Below, piece after piece: positions 1-8,463 of a stretch of DNA of 31,124 bases. Position 1 is the first letter of the stretch. Each line of letters starts with the position of its first letter. The DNA comes from an uncultured Elusimicrobia bacterium (GTDB taxonomy: Bacteria > RUG730): NCBI GenBank assembly GCA_900321865.1, contig ONXP01000050.1:1-31124 (forward strand), in the 5' to 3' direction. Below the pieces are notes generated by a model, which saw only the letters and a list, made by a program, of their open reading frames with translations, was not told the DNA's origin and did no database searches. Position numbers and translations under genes: made by a program.

Positions 1-481
1 TAGCAATATCAAATGCATTTTTAAAAAACTTATTTTCCGCGAAATCTTCTATTCTGCCCCAAAAACATTCAACATTTTTTAATTCTAAAAGTTTTGCCGA
101 GTCGTATAAAAAATCTATTTTTTTTTGAACAGAATCTATGACAGAAATTTTTGATTTTGAATTTTCCAAAAATATTGCCATAATTATGGCTGGAAATCCA
201 GATCCTGAACCAATGTCAACTATATTTTCTATTATTTCATTATTTTTTTTTAATAAAAAAATATGCTTTACAAATAAAAGAGAACTCAAAACATGTTGAT
301 TTATCAATTCTTCGTTTGTTGTTTTTCTGGAAACTAAGTTTTTATTTAAATTTTCTGATTTTAAAAAATTTAAAAATTTTTCAATTTTTTCTGCTCTTTT
401 AAAAATAAAATCTTCATTTATTAAAAAATCTTGAAAATCGGAAAGGACATCTTTTATAAGTTTTATTAAAATATTTTTCAT
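1..481 (-). CDS. rsmG: 16S rRNA (guanine-N7) methyltransferase RsmG (GidB), cut off by the window edge
   Basis: Reading the minus strand from an ATG at 481 gives 160 codons open to the window edge, so the C-terminal part is missing. The RsmG pattern is clear: an N-terminal helical part with a 'NEELINQHVLSSL' segment, then the SAM-binding loop 'VDIGSGSGFPAIIMAI', then 'ISVIDSVQKKIDFL', where the acidic residue normally contacts the ribose of SAM. RsmG methylates G527 of 16S rRNA (E. coli numbering). A Shine-Dalgarno-like GAGGA lies just upstream of the ATG, and only 7 bases separate it from the stop of rseP, so it is probably the distal gene of the lptE-folE-folP-rseP operon. Identification is by motif recognition. 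Confidence 0.9.
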   Translation of the reverse strand, partial: MKNILIKLIKDVLSDFQDFLINEDFIFKRAEKIEKFLNFLKSENLNKNLVSRKTTNEELINQHVLSSLLFVKHIFLLKKNNEIIENIVDIGSGSGFPAIIMAIFLENSKSKISVIDSVQKKIDFLYDSAKLLELKNVECFWGRIEDFAENKFFKNAFDIA

Positions 482-488
482 ATTTCCT

Positions 489-1622
489 CTATTTTCTAAA
501 AAATAAAAATAAAATGTCTTTTATCGTTATAAAAATTGTAAATAAAAAGATTAAAATTATAGTTAAATTTGAAATTTTAAATAAAAAATCATTTGCTTTT
601 TTAAAGTTTTTTGTGAAAACTTTTTGTAAAAATATTAAAATGATATATCCTCCATCTAGGGGAATTAATGGTAAAAGATTAAAAAAAACAAGATTTATAT
701 TCAAAATAACTAAAAACATTAAAAAATAGTAAATCTCACCAGTAAAACTATTTTTAATGCCAATTAAAATGCCAATAGGACTAGAAAAATCAGAAAGCTT
801 TATTTTTTCTTCACTATTTTTAGATTTTAGCATTCTAAAAATAAAAAAATCTTTTGTTAAAAATTTAAGCTGGTTATATGCTAAAATTACGGATTTTAAA
901 ATATTTTTTTCTTTTTTAAATTTTGAAACCGGCGAAATTCCAATTTTTTTATTTTTTTCAAAGTTTAAAAAAATAGTTTTTTCAAAAATTTTAGTTTTAT
1001 CAGGAGTTTTTCGCTCTATTTTAATCGGAATATCTTTTATTTTTTGATGTTTTATTTTTTCTATTAAATCTAGTAGGTTAGGCCAAGAATTAACTGAAAT
1101 ATTATTAATTTCTAAAATTTTATCTCCAGAAATAATATCAATGTCATTTTTTGCGGTTTTTTTTACCTCTAAATTATCTAAATCATAATATTTAGTTCCA
1201 ATGAAAAAATTTATATTTATAAGCAAAAAAAATGCAAAAATAAAGTTCATCGCTGGGCCAAAAAAAATTGTAAAAAATTTTTGCAAAAATGAAGCATCTT
1301 GAAAAGAATTTTTATTATTTTGGAAAGTTTTAGTTTTAGTTTTAGTTTCACTATTTTCAATCAAATTTTCTGAATTTTGATTTTCTTGAAAAAATAAATT
1401 TTCACCGAAAAATTTTACATACCCGCCAAAAAAAATTGAACAAATAGAAAACCGAGTTTCTTTTATGTAAAACCCAAAAATTTCTTTTCCAAAGCCTATA
1501 GAAAACTTTTTCACTTTTATTTTAAAAATTTTTGCAAACAAAAAATGCCCAAATTCATGAATTAAAATTATTACATTTATAGTAATTAAAGCCAGAAATA
1601 AATATAAAATTTGTTTAAACAT
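489..1622 (-). CDS. rseP: Site-2 protease RseP (M50 family zinc metalloprotease)
   Basis: The 377-residue protein starts with a membrane segment carrying the zinc motif HEFGH (residues 22-26). It continues with 'FGGYVKFFGE', a 'FGPAMNFIFAF' transmembrane segment, a PDZ-like region around residues 155-210 ('GDKILEINNISVNSW') and a C-terminal 'NLLPLIPLDGGY' motif that supplies the third zinc ligand (Asp). This is the RseP/YaeL order of the family, which cleaves anti-sigma factors and leftover signal peptides within the inner membrane. An insert of about 30 hydrophilic residues (Asn, Glu, Thr, Lys-rich) follows the first motif. The stop is TAG. It lies 26 bases after folP and just before rsmG, so it is probably co-transcribed with them. 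Its substrate cannot be told from the window. Confidence 0.92.
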   Translation of the reverse strand: MFKQILYLFLALITINVIILIHEFGHFLFAKIFKIKVKKFSIGFGKEIFGFYIKETRFSICSIFFGGYVKFFGENLFFQENQNSENLIENSETKTKTKTFQNNKNSFQDASFLQKFFTIFFGPAMNFIFAFFLLININFFIGTKYYDLDNLEVKKTAKNDIDIISGDKILEINNISVNSWPNLLDLIEKIKHQKIKDIPIKIERKTPDKTKIFEKTIFLNFEKNKKIGISPVSKFKKEKNILKSVILAYNQLKFLTKDFFIFRMLKSKNSEEKIKLSDFSSPIGILIGIKNSFTGEIYYFLMFLVILNINLVFFNLLPLIPLDGGYIILIFLQKVFTKNFKKANDFLFKISNLTIILIFLFTIFITIKDILFLFFRK

Positions 1623-1648
1623 TTTTAGTTTTCCAATAAAATTTAAAT

Positions 1649-2827
1649 TTATAGAATTGTTTCACTGCTTAAGGATTTAAAAATTTTTAATAAATCTATA
1701 TGTTCTTTTATATCGTGAACCCTTATAAAATCTACTTTTTTCATAAATAAATACATGCTAAGTGCCATAGTTCCAGAAAGCCTAAAATTCACCTCTTTAT
1801 TTAAAATTTCGCCAATGAAAGATTTCCTGGAATGCCCTATAAAAATAGGTAAATTAAAAATTTTGAAAACATTGATATTTTTTAAGATTTCTAAATTGTG
1901 ATTTAGATTTTTCCCAAAACCTATTCCAGGATCTAAAATAATATTTTCTTTTTTAATCCCAAAATTAACTAAAAAATTTATTTTTTTCTCAAAAAAATCT
2001 AAAATTTCCAGTATTACATTTTCATAAACTGGAGATTCTTGCATATTAAAAGGAGTTCCCTTCATATGCATAATTATAATTTTTGCATTATGTTTTTTTA
2101 AAATTTTTGGCATTTCTTTATCAAAATTCGTTCCATAAATGTCATTTATTATATTTGCACCTTGGGAGAGGCAAATATCCGCGACATTTGATCTAAAAGT
2201 ATCGATAGAAATATTTATTTCATTGTGTTTATCAAGTTTTTTAATAATATCTATAGCTGGTAATAATCTATCAATTTCATCTTTTTCGCTAAGATTTTGC
2301 AAAGAATGTGGACGAGAAGAAATGGCACCTATGTCAATATATTTTATTCCATTTTCCAGCATAAAATTAATTCTAGATTCTATATTTTTTAAAGTTTTAT
2401 ATTTCCCGCCATCAAAAAAAGAGTCTTCTGTTATATTTAATATTCCAACCATTTTAGGCGAGTAAATTTTAGAGTTTTCTTGGTTTATAAATTTTTCTAA
2501 GCCAGAAGCTAAATTTTTTGCTTTAAAAGGCTGAAGTTTTAATTTTTCTATCAAAAGTTTTATCTGTTTTATTGTGCCAAAAATTACTATTGGATGATTG
2601 GATTCTTTATAAATAGCGACATCTCTATTGACAGCAGCATCTCCGCCCAAAGAAAGAATTGACTGCTTTACAATATTTGCAAGTTTTGACGAAACATTGT
2701 CAACATAAAATATTTTCAAATTTATTTTATCTGTCAAAATTTTATAGGCTTCGCTTGAAATTCCTACTTTTTTAAACAAAAAAAAGCTTTCAGAAAGATT
2801 TATATTATTAAAATCCACAATATTCAT
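1649..2827 (-). CDS. folP: Dihydropteroate synthase with N-terminal extension
   Basis: DHPS joins p-aminobenzoate to the pterin diphosphate to give dihydropteroate in folate synthesis. The catalytic barrel occupies residues ~125-385 and shows 'NITEDSF' (131-137), 'IDIGAISSRP' (164-173), 'SIDTFRS' (207-213), 'DPGIGFGK' (299-306), 'GHSRKSF' (331-337) and the final 'RVHD' (369-372). At 392 residues it is longer than the E. coli enzyme (about 280) because of a ~120-residue N-terminal region containing 'SLGGDAAVNRD' and 'IFGTIKQIKLLIEKLKLQPF'. That region is a known companion of DHPS in some anaerobes, so it is not a new fusion. The second motif reads DIGAISSRP where many homologues have DIGxESTRP. 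It follows folE by 11 bases. Confidence 0.94.
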   Translation of the reverse strand: MNIVDFNNINLSESFFLFKKVGISSEAYKILTDKINLKIFYVDNVSSKLANIVKQSILSLGGDAAVNRDVAIYKESNHPIVIFGTIKQIKLLIEKLKLQPFKAKNLASGLEKFINQENSKIYSPKMVGILNITEDSFFDGGKYKTLKNIESRINFMLENGIKYIDIGAISSRPHSLQNLSEKDEIDRLLPAIDIIKKLDKHNEINISIDTFRSNVADICLSQGANIINDIYGTNFDKEMPKILKKHNAKIIIMHMKGTPFNMQESPVYENVILEILDFFEKKINFLVNFGIKKENIILDPGIGFGKNLNHNLEILKNINVFKIFNLPIFIGHSRKSFIGEILNKEVNFRLSGTMALSMYLFMKKVDFIRVHDIKEHIDLLKIFKSLSSETIL

Positions 2828-2838
2828 ATTACTTCATT

Positions 2839-3390
2839 TCATTTCAAGATATTCATAGCATCTATTTTTAAATTGTTATCAGTCAAAAATATTCCAGACA
2901 TAAAAACAGTAGATGTTTTTGTACCGATTTTTTTTACTCCTCGCATTGACATACAAAGATGTTCTGCTTCGACTAAAACAATAAGTCCTTTCGGTTTTAA
3001 ATTTTCATCTAAAAATTTACCAATCTGATTGGTCAATCTCTCTTGAAGTTGCAACCTTTTCGAAAACATATCTACTACTCTAGCCAGTTTTGATAAACCT
3101 GTAACTATGCCATTACTTGGAATATACAAAACGCTAGTTTTACCAAAAAATGGCATAAAATGATGTTCACATAACGAATAAAACGGAATATCTTTGACGG
3201 AAACAAAGCCATTAGTTTCTTCATGAAAAAATTTTAAAATATTTTTATCGTTATAATCATAGCCAGATAAAATTTCTTCGTACATATCGGCTATTCTTTT
3301 GGGAGTATCTTTTAGCCCTTCTCTATTAGGATCTTCGCCTAATTCGATTATTAAATCTTTTATTAAACTTTTAACTTTTTCTTTATTCAT
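2839..3390 (-). CDS. folE: GTP cyclohydrolase I
   Basis: This 183-residue enzyme converts GTP to 7,8-dihydroneopterin triphosphate, the first step of folate synthesis. The zinc ligands are visible: Cys74 and His77 in 'YSLCEHHFMPF' and Cys146 in 'EAEHLCMSMRGV'. The family motifs 'GLSKLARVVDMFSKRLQLQERLT' (98-120) and 'MRGV' followed by a Thr-Lys-Thr stretch are also present. The length is standard for the compact bacterial form. It sits directly upstream of folP (11 bases) and 5 bases after the lptE-like gene, so the two folate enzymes are a unit. No strong Shine-Dalgarno precedes the ATG, so translation may be coupled to the upstream gene. Confidence 0.96.
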   Translation of the reverse strand: MNKEKVKSLIKDLIIELGEDPNREGLKDTPKRIADMYEEILSGYDYNDKNILKFFHEETNGFVSVKDIPFYSLCEHHFMPFFGKTSVLYIPSNGIVTGLSKLARVVDMFSKRLQLQERLTNQIGKFLDENLKPKGLIVLVEAEHLCMSMRGVKKIGTKTSTVFMSGIFLTDNNLKIDAMNILK

Positions 3391-3395
3391 AAATT

Positions 3396-4016
3396 TTACA
3401 TCGATTTTGTTTTTGATTTTTCTGATTTAGCAAATTGCATTGTTTCGCTCACATTGTCATTATTTGATTCATTACCAGCTTTATCTAAATTTTTAAAGTC
3501 CGTATAAATAATTTTTCTAGATATGGATCTAGCTATAAATTTTAAAATTTTGTCTTGGGCTTCTTTTTCCAAAGTAGTATTTGATTTAGTTTCATATGAA
3601 TTTCCATACATTGTAAAATATATTTCATTGTCTGAAAAATTTTCTTCTAAAATTACTTTTTCCAAAGCTCTATCTTTTATTCTTAGACGAATTTCTATAA
3701 CTTCTTCATAACTTTCTACATTGTTATTCATATCGTATGACATAGGCTTTAATTCGTAATTAAAAATTTCTCCAGAAATTATATAATCTGCCAAATTTTC
3801 ATCTACAAAATTTATATTAGTTTCTGTCAAAAGTTCGTCTTTTAAAAAATCGTTAAATGTTGTGTGTAGGGAATATTGATAAGTATTATTATTGAAAATT
3901 TTTAGATAAATACTTTTTGGATAAACTGTTAAATTTTTATTCATAGAACACGAAAAAATAAAAAAAGACAATAAAAAAAAGAAAAAAACTATATATTTAT
4001 TCACAAAAAATCCCAA
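3396..4016 (-). CDS. LptE-like outer-membrane lipoprotein
   Basis: The 206-residue protein begins with a lipoprotein signal: basic N-terminus, a long Phe/Leu-rich core and a lipobox-like 'FFIFSC' with the probable lipidated cysteine at about residue 23. The mature part ('TVYPKSIYLKIFNN...', 'LTETNINFVDENLADYIISGEI', 'RLRIKDRALEKVILEENF', ending in a Lys/Glu-rich helix) follows the layout of the LptE family in non-proteobacterial didermic bacteria. LptE works with LptD in delivering lipopolysaccharide to the outer leaflet. The call rests on overall pattern, as the family is weakly conserved. The last ~30 residues are polar and probably disordered. It is the first gene of the minus-strand operon and is divergent from proA. 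Confidence 0.65.
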   Translation of the reverse strand: MGFFVNKYIVFFFFLLSFFIFSCSMNKNLTVYPKSIYLKIFNNNTYQYSLHTTFNDFLKDELLTETNINFVDENLADYIISGEIFNYELKPMSYDMNNNVESYEEVIEIRLRIKDRALEKVILEENFSDNEIYFTMYGNSYETKSNTTLEKEAQDKILKFIARSISRKIIYTDFKNLDKAGNESNNDNVSETMQFAKSEKSKTKSM

Positions 4017-4038
4017 AAATTATATAATTTTTAAAAAC

Positions 4039-4073
4039 TTGTATTATATTACAATTTTTATATTTTTTTTCAA
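4039..4073. promoter_or_regulatory. Possible overlapping divergent promoters (lptE operon and proA operon)
   Basis: The 79-base gap between the divergent operons holds a minus-strand TATAAT (plus 4043-4048) with a TTGAAA (plus 4068-4073) 19 bases away. On the plus strand there is a TTGTAT (4039-4044) with TATTTT about 16 bases on. AT-richness makes chance matches likely. The proA start itself is supported by AGGGG six bases upstream of the ATG. Confidence 0.3.
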
Positions 4074-4095
4074 TAATCTTTTATAGGGGCTATTT

Positions 4096-5403
4096 ATGGA
4101 AAATGTCGATTTTTTTAAGTCTAGTATCATAAATGTTTCTAATGCAAAAAAAGCATTGTCTCTTTTTACAAACGAGAAAAAAAATGAAATTTTACTAAAT
4201 ATTGCAGATGAAATAGAAAAAAATATCGATGACATTCTTTTTCGTAATGATATAGATGTTCAGGCAGCTAAAGCTTCGCATCTATCTAAGGCATTTGTTG
4301 ATAGATTAAAGTTAAACGAAAGTAGAATAAAAAATATGGCAGATTCTGTCAGAAAAATTGCTTCTTTAGATGATCCAATAGGTGAAATTATAGATACTAG
4401 ATTTTTAGAAAATGGGTTAAAAATTGAAAAAAAAAGAGTTCCCCTGGGAACTATCGGAATTATATATGAATCTCGTCCTAATGTCACAATAGATGCCATA
4501 GCTCTTTGCATAAAATCTGGGAATACCCTTATTTTAAAAGGCGGAAAAGAAGCTATTAATTCTAACCAGGCTTTGGTAAATTTGGCTATTAGTGCAATAA
4601 AAAAATCTGGAGTTATGGAAAGTTTAATATTTTTTCTTAATACTTCCGATAGAGAAATTTTAAAAGAAATTTTAAAAATGGATCAAGAAATTGATGTCAT
4701 TATTCCTAGAGGAAGCCAGGAAATGATAAATAATATAAAAGAAATTTCAAAAATACCTGTAATTATGAATGGAAAAGGTTTATGTCATACATATATAGAT
4801 TCTCCATGCGACATTAATATGGCAGTTAAAATTGTAAAAAATGCAAAATTTTCGCATCCTGCAGCATGTAATTCATTAGAAACACTTCTTATTCATAGAG
4901 ATATGTTTAATGAATTTTTTGAAAAATTTTTGTTAGATTTAGATAAAAATAATATTTTTTCTTTAGAAATGAGATTTGAAGAGGAAGGTTTAGAAAAACT
5001 AAAGGCTTTAAAAAATTTTAGTAAAATTAATAAGGCTATAACTTCTAATATAAAATTGACTAAGGAAAAAGATTGGGAACTAGAATATTTAGATACGATT
5101 TTATCTATAAAAATAGTTTCATCTTTAGACGAAGCGATTAATCATATTGCTAAATATTCATCCGGGCATTCTGAAGCGATTATCACAAGTAATAATTTAA
5201 ATGCAGAAAAATTTTTAGATTTAGTGGATGCTGCTAGTGTTTATCACAATACTTCTACCAGATTTACGGATGGAGGATGCTTTGGGATGGGAGCAGAAAT
5301 TGGAATTTCTACCCAAAAACTCTACTCTAGAGGACCTATGGGTGTAAAAGAATTAACTAGTCATAAATATGTAATTCATGGGAATGGACAAGTAAGAGAA
5401 TAA
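4096..5403 (+). CDS. proA: Gamma-glutamyl phosphate reductase
   Basis: ProA reduces gamma-glutamyl phosphate to glutamate semialdehyde in proline synthesis, using NADPH. The 435 residues cover the whole family length. Key features are 'VPLGTIGIIYESRPNVT' (115-131), 'SGNTLILKGGKEA' (141-153) and the catalytic cysteine 258 in 'HPAACNSLETLLIH'. The C-terminal 'NTSTRFTDGGCFGMGAEIGISTQ' segment is also typical. The ATG has AGGGG six bases upstream. It leads a plus-strand run with nadD, argB and argD. The partner kinase ProB is not in the window; in some genomes ProA sits near nadD, so this order is not odd. Confidence 0.96.
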   Translation: MENVDFFKSSIINVSNAKKALSLFTNEKKNEILLNIADEIEKNIDDILFRNDIDVQAAKASHLSKAFVDRLKLNESRIKNMADSVRKIASLDDPIGEIIDTRFLENGLKIEKKRVPLGTIGIIYESRPNVTIDAIALCIKSGNTLILKGGKEAINSNQALVNLAISAIKKSGVMESLIFFLNTSDREILKEILKMDQEIDVIIPRGSQEMINNIKEISKIPVIMNGKGLCHTYIDSPCDINMAVKIVKNAKFSHPAACNSLETLLIHRDMFNEFFEKFLLDLDKNNIFSLEMRFEEEGLEKLKALKNFSKINKAITSNIKLTKEKDWELEYLDTILSIKIVSSLDEAINHIAKYSSGHSEAIITSNNLNAEKFLDLVDAASVYHNTSTRFTDGGCFGMGAEIGISTQKLYSRGPMGVKELTSHKYVIHGNGQVRE

Positions 5404-5404
5404 A

Positions 5405-5995
5405 ATGAAACTTGGACTTTTTGGAGGGAGTTTTGATCCTATTCATATAGGACATTTAATTTTGGCAGAGCATATAATAAATAAATTTCAATTAGACAAA
5501 ATTATTTTTATACCTTCTGGAGATCCAGTTCACAAAAAGCCATTTTCAAAACCAATAGACAGATATTTTATGACGATTTTAGGTATTGAAAATAATAAAC
5601 ATTTTGAAGTATCAACTTTGGAATTAGACGGAACAATAAGGTATTCTATAGATACAATAAATTATTTTAAAAACAAAAATTTTTCTGACGAGATATTTTT
5701 TATTATTGGGCTGGATTCTTTTTATAATTTGCATACTTGGAAAATGGGGCTAAATATTTTAAAATTGTGTAATTTTTTTATAATAGACAGATTTTATGAC
5801 GGTGAAAAATTATTTAACAAAAAAGATTTTATAGGAGAAAAAAATTTATTTTTTATAAATGATTTTAATATTGATATTTCTTCTACAAAAATTAGAGAAA
5901 TGGTTAAAAATGACCTAAAAATATCGTATTTGGTTCCTAAAAAAGTAGAAAATTATATTTATGAAAATAAATTATACAAAAATGATAGAAAATAA
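5405..5995 (+). CDS. nadD: Nicotinate-nucleotide adenylyltransferase
   Basis: NadD adenylates nicotinate mononucleotide to form deamido-NAD. The nucleotidyltransferase signature 'GGSFDPIHIGH' (7-17) and the C-terminal 'ISSTKIRE' (158-165) are both present, with 'FIPSGDPVHKK' (35-45) as expected for NadD rather than CoaD. Length (196) is normal. It starts one base after the proA stop, and its end overlaps the following argB. It is distinct from the CoaD paralogue at 13094. Confidence 0.94.
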   Translation: MKLGLFGGSFDPIHIGHLILAEHIINKFQLDKIIFIPSGDPVHKKPFSKPIDRYFMTILGIENNKHFEVSTLELDGTIRYSIDTINYFKNKNFSDEIFFIIGLDSFYNLHTWKMGLNILKLCNFFIIDRFYDGEKLFNKKDFIGEKNLFFINDFNIDISSTKIREMVKNDLKISYLVPKKVENYIYENKLYKNDRK

Positions 5996-6773
5996 AAGCA
6001 TTGTAATAAAATTTGGCGGAAGTTTATTAGACAATAAAAATATTAGAGAAACTTTTTGGGAAGATATAAAAGTTTTAGCTAAAAGTAATAAAGTTGTTAT
6101 TGTCCATGGCGGTGGTAAGGAAATTTCGAGATATTTAGAACTTTTAAATTTGGAAATAAAATTTGTTAATGGAAAAAGATATACTGATTCAAAGATAATG
6201 GAAATAGTCGAAATGTTGTTGTCTGGAAAAATTAATAAGATGTTGACATCAGAATTGTCTAGCCTGGGAGTAAATGCCATAGGACTGTCAGGTAGAGATG
6301 GAAATTTAATTCAGGCTAAAAGAAATGAAATTTTAGGCGAGGTAGGAATTCCTAAAGATTTAAATTTAAATTTTTTAAATAAAATTTTAGAATCTCACTT
6401 TTTGCCTATTATTTCTCCTGTATCTAGCGATAAGTTTGGCAATAGTTTAAATATAAATGCTGACGATGCAGCTAGTTTTTTAGCCGAAGGAATAAAGGCT
6501 GATAATCTGATTTTTATGACGGATGAACCTGGAGTAATGTTAGATAAAAATGATAAAAAGTCTGTCATAAATTTTTTAGACAAAAAAAAGGCTTTGGATT
6601 TGATAGATAAAAAAGCGATAACAGACGGAATGATCCCCAAAATTTTATCTAGTTTTAATTCAATTGATAATGGTGTCAAAGAAGTCAATATTATTGACGG
6701 AAATATTTCTGGAATTATAAATAAATTTTTTAACAATAATTTTGTAGGAACAAGGATAAAAAATGAAATATAA
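5982..6773 (+). CDS. argB: Acetylglutamate kinase
   Basis: ArgB phosphorylates N-acetylglutamate in arginine synthesis. The amino-acid-kinase core is clear: 'IVIKFGGSLL' near the start, 'VVIVHGGGKEIS', 'VEMLLSGKINKMLTSEL', 'IGLSGRDGNLI', 'NINADDAASFLAE' and 'IFMTDEPGVM'. An ATG at 5961 is also in frame. I prefer the ATG at 5982, since it gives the normal short N-terminus (263 residues) and reduces the overlap with nadD to 14 bases. It also overlaps argD by 11 bases, which suggests translational coupling. argC, argJ and argF are not in the window. Confidence 0.94.
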   Translation: MIENKSIVIKFGGSLLDNKNIRETFWEDIKVLAKSNKVVIVHGGGKEISRYLELLNLEIKFVNGKRYTDSKIMEIVEMLLSGKINKMLTSELSSLGVNAIGLSGRDGNLIQAKRNEILGEVGIPKDLNLNFLNKILESHFLPIISPVSSDKFGNSLNINADDAASFLAEGIKADNLIFMTDEPGVMLDKNDKKSVINFLDKKKALDLIDKKAITDGMIPKILSSFNSIDNGVKEVNIIDGNISGIINKFFNNNFVGTRIKNEI

Positions 6774-7959
6774 AGATAATTTTGTAGAAGTTGAAAAAGA
6801 AAATTTTATAAATGTTTTTAAAAGATTTCCGGTGTATTTTGAAAAAGGAAAAGATGAATTTTTGTGGGATAAAGACGGTAAAAAATATATTGATTTTTTA
6901 TCTGGAATATCTGTGTGCAATTTAGGTCATTCTAATGAAAAAGTTCTAAGTGCCGTAAAAAATCAATTGGATAAATTAATACATGTTTCAAATCTTTTTT
7001 ATACAGAACCGCAGTTAATTCTGGCGGAAAAATTGAATTCTCGTTTTAAAAAAGCTAACAAAAAAGAAATAAAATCTAAAGTTTTTTTTGGAAATAGCGG
7101 GGCAGAAGCAAACGAATGTGCTATAAAAATCGCTAGAAAGTTTGGAAGCAAAAATAAAAAATATGAAATTATAACTCTAAAAAATTCATTTCACGGCAGG
7201 ACATTTGCTACTCTTTCTGCAACAGGGCAAGAGCATTTTCACAGTGGTTTTTATCCAATTTTGGAAGGATTTCGTTATGCTAAAATGAATGATTTTAATA
7301 CTATTCTTGAAAATTATAATGAAAAAACAGTTGCTATTTTTTTAGAGCTTATCCAAGGCGAAGGTGGAGTAATAAAAGCTGATTACGATTTTGTAAAAAA
7401 AATAGAAAATTTCTGCATTTCAAAAAATTTATTGTTAATAATAGATGAAATTCAAACTGGTATGGCGAGAACCGGGAAATTTTTTGCATTTGAGCATTAT
7501 GATATTTCTCCGGATATTGTGACAATGGCAAAATCTATAGGTGGTGGAATCCCATTAGGTGCAGTTTTAGCTAAAAATGAAGCAGGCGAAGTCTTAAAAT
7601 ATGGAGAACACGGCTCGACTTTTGGTGGAAATATTTTGGCATGCACGGCGGGAATTTCTATTTTGGATCAATTAGACGAAGAAATGTTAATTGAAATCAA
7701 TAAAAAAAGTAAATATTTTTTTGAAAAATTAAAATTTTTAAAATCAAAACATTCAAACATAAAAGAAATTAGAGGCTTGGGTTTAATGGTAGGTTTAGAA
7801 CTAAAAGAAGAGATAAAAAATTTAGTATTAAAATGTTTAGAAAAAGGACTTGTTATAAATACTCCTCAAAAAAACATTGTGAGATTTTTACCTCCATTAA
7901 ACATTAATTATTCTTCAATAGATTATTTAATAGCAGTTTTAGATAAGATTTTTTGCTAA
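6763..7959 (+). CDS. argD: Acetylornithine aminotransferase
   Basis: This is a PLP-dependent class-III aminotransferase of 398 residues. Visible motifs are 'GNSGAEANE' (110-118), 'FHGRT' (143-147), the PLP-contacting Asp228 in 'IIDEIQTGM', the Schiff-base Lys257 in 'MAKSIGGGIPLGA' and 'GSTFGGN' nearby. The placement right after argB (11-base overlap) favours acetylornithine aminotransferase over ornithine or GABA aminotransferase. As in many small genomes, it could also serve as the succinyldiaminopimelate aminotransferase; that is inference. It is the last gene of the proA operon. Confidence 0.93.
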   Translation: MKYKDNFVEVEKENFINVFKRFPVYFEKGKDEFLWDKDGKKYIDFLSGISVCNLGHSNEKVLSAVKNQLDKLIHVSNLFYTEPQLILAEKLNSRFKKANKKEIKSKVFFGNSGAEANECAIKIARKFGSKNKKYEIITLKNSFHGRTFATLSATGQEHFHSGFYPILEGFRYAKMNDFNTILENYNEKTVAIFLELIQGEGGVIKADYDFVKKIENFCISKNLLLIIDEIQTGMARTGKFFAFEHYDISPDIVTMAKSIGGGIPLGAVLAKNEAGEVLKYGEHGSTFGGNILACTAGISILDQLDEEMLIEINKKSKYFFEKLKFLKSKHSNIKEIRGLGLMVGLELKEEIKNLVLKCLEKGLVINTPQKNIVRFLPPLNINYSSIDYLIAVLDKIFC

Positions 7960-8029
7960 ACATCAAGATTTTTAATTAAATTTTAAAAAATTTGTAGAAA
8001 CTAAGATATTTTGAATAAAAAGATTTTGG

Positions 8030-8074
8030 TTTCTTATTATATTAAGTATTTTTACTAAGATTTTTGATAAGAAA
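8030..8074. terminator. Inverted repeat between convergent argD and tRNA-Lys, possible bidirectional terminator
   Basis: An 8-base arm TTTCTTAT (8030-8037) pairs with ATAAGAAA (8067-8074). A nested AGTA/TACT stem lies inside, and T-rich sequence lies on both sides. It sits between the end of argD and the 3' end of the minus-strand tRNA-Lys, where a shared terminator is expected. The stem is AT-rich and weak. Confidence 0.35.
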
Positions 8075-8085
8075 TTTTATTTAAA

Positions 8086-8158
8086 TGCGCCATGTAGGGG
8101 TCGAACCTACGACCTTGACATTAAGAGTGTCCTGCTCTACCAACTGAGCTAATGGCGC
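8086..8158 (-). tRNA. tRNA-Lys (anticodon CTT)
   Basis: The minus strand folds into a standard cloverleaf of 73 bases: acceptor GCGCCAT paired with ATGGCGC, D arm GCTC...GAGC, anticodon loop CTCTTAA giving CTT, and T arm GTAGG-TTCGACC-CCTAC. The discriminator is A. The CCA end is not encoded. The first anticodon-stem pair (27-43) is a G-A mismatch. It reads AAG, a minor Lys codon in this AT-rich genome. Confidence 0.95.
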
Positions 8159-8199
8159 GAGATAACTATAATTAAAAAGGATAAAAAAACCAGAATAAC

Positions 8200-8273
8200 C
8201 ACGCCCGGTAGGAGTCGAACCTACGACCTTCGGATTCGAAGTCCGTCACTCTATCCAACTGAGCTACGGGCGC
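8200..8273 (-). tRNA. tRNA-Arg (anticodon TCG)
   Basis: A 74-base cloverleaf on the minus strand: acceptor GCGCCCG against CGGGCGT (one G-U end pair), D arm GCTC...GAGT, anticodon stem ACGGA/TCCGA with loop CTTCGAA giving TCG, and T arm GTAGG/CCTAC. The discriminator is G and CCA is not encoded. It lies 41 bases upstream of tRNA-Lys in the direction of transcription, so the two are probably one transcript. Confidence 0.95.
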
Positions 8274-8286
8274 ATAAGCACCATAA

Positions 8287-8317
8287 AATATATTAATAAA
8301 AAAATAATATTTGTCAA
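8287..8317 (-). promoter_or_regulatory. Promoter for the tRNA-Arg/tRNA-Lys pair
   Basis: On the minus strand a perfect -35 TTGACA (plus 8312-8317) lies 19 bases before TATATT (plus 8287-8292); an alternative AATATA gives a 17-base spacer. It sits 13-20 bases upstream of the tRNA-Arg 5' end, where a tRNA promoter should be. Confidence 0.45.
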
Positions 8318-8424
8318 ATATAATTAAAGTACAAAAAATTAGAAAATTATTTAAATTATAAAATTTGTTGAATTAAAAATTGTAATTTATATAAAAAATT
8401 ATAGTTTAAAAAAAATTTTTTTAT

Positions 8425-8430
8425 TATAAT
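8425..8430 (+). promoter_or_regulatory. Possible -10 box for the pta operon
   Basis: A perfect TATAAT lies 34 bases before the pta ATG, in the gap after the oppositely oriented tRNAs where a promoter is needed. I see no good -35 at 16-18 bases. A weak AGG stands before the ATG. Confidence 0.3.
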
Positions 8431-8463
8431 AATTCTAATATTTTATTTTTATAGGTTTTATTT

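Noticed and set aside
514-1047. Two plus-strand frames opposite rseP
   Set aside because: They lie wholly within the well-supported rseP and have low-complexity Lys/Phe/Ile composition.
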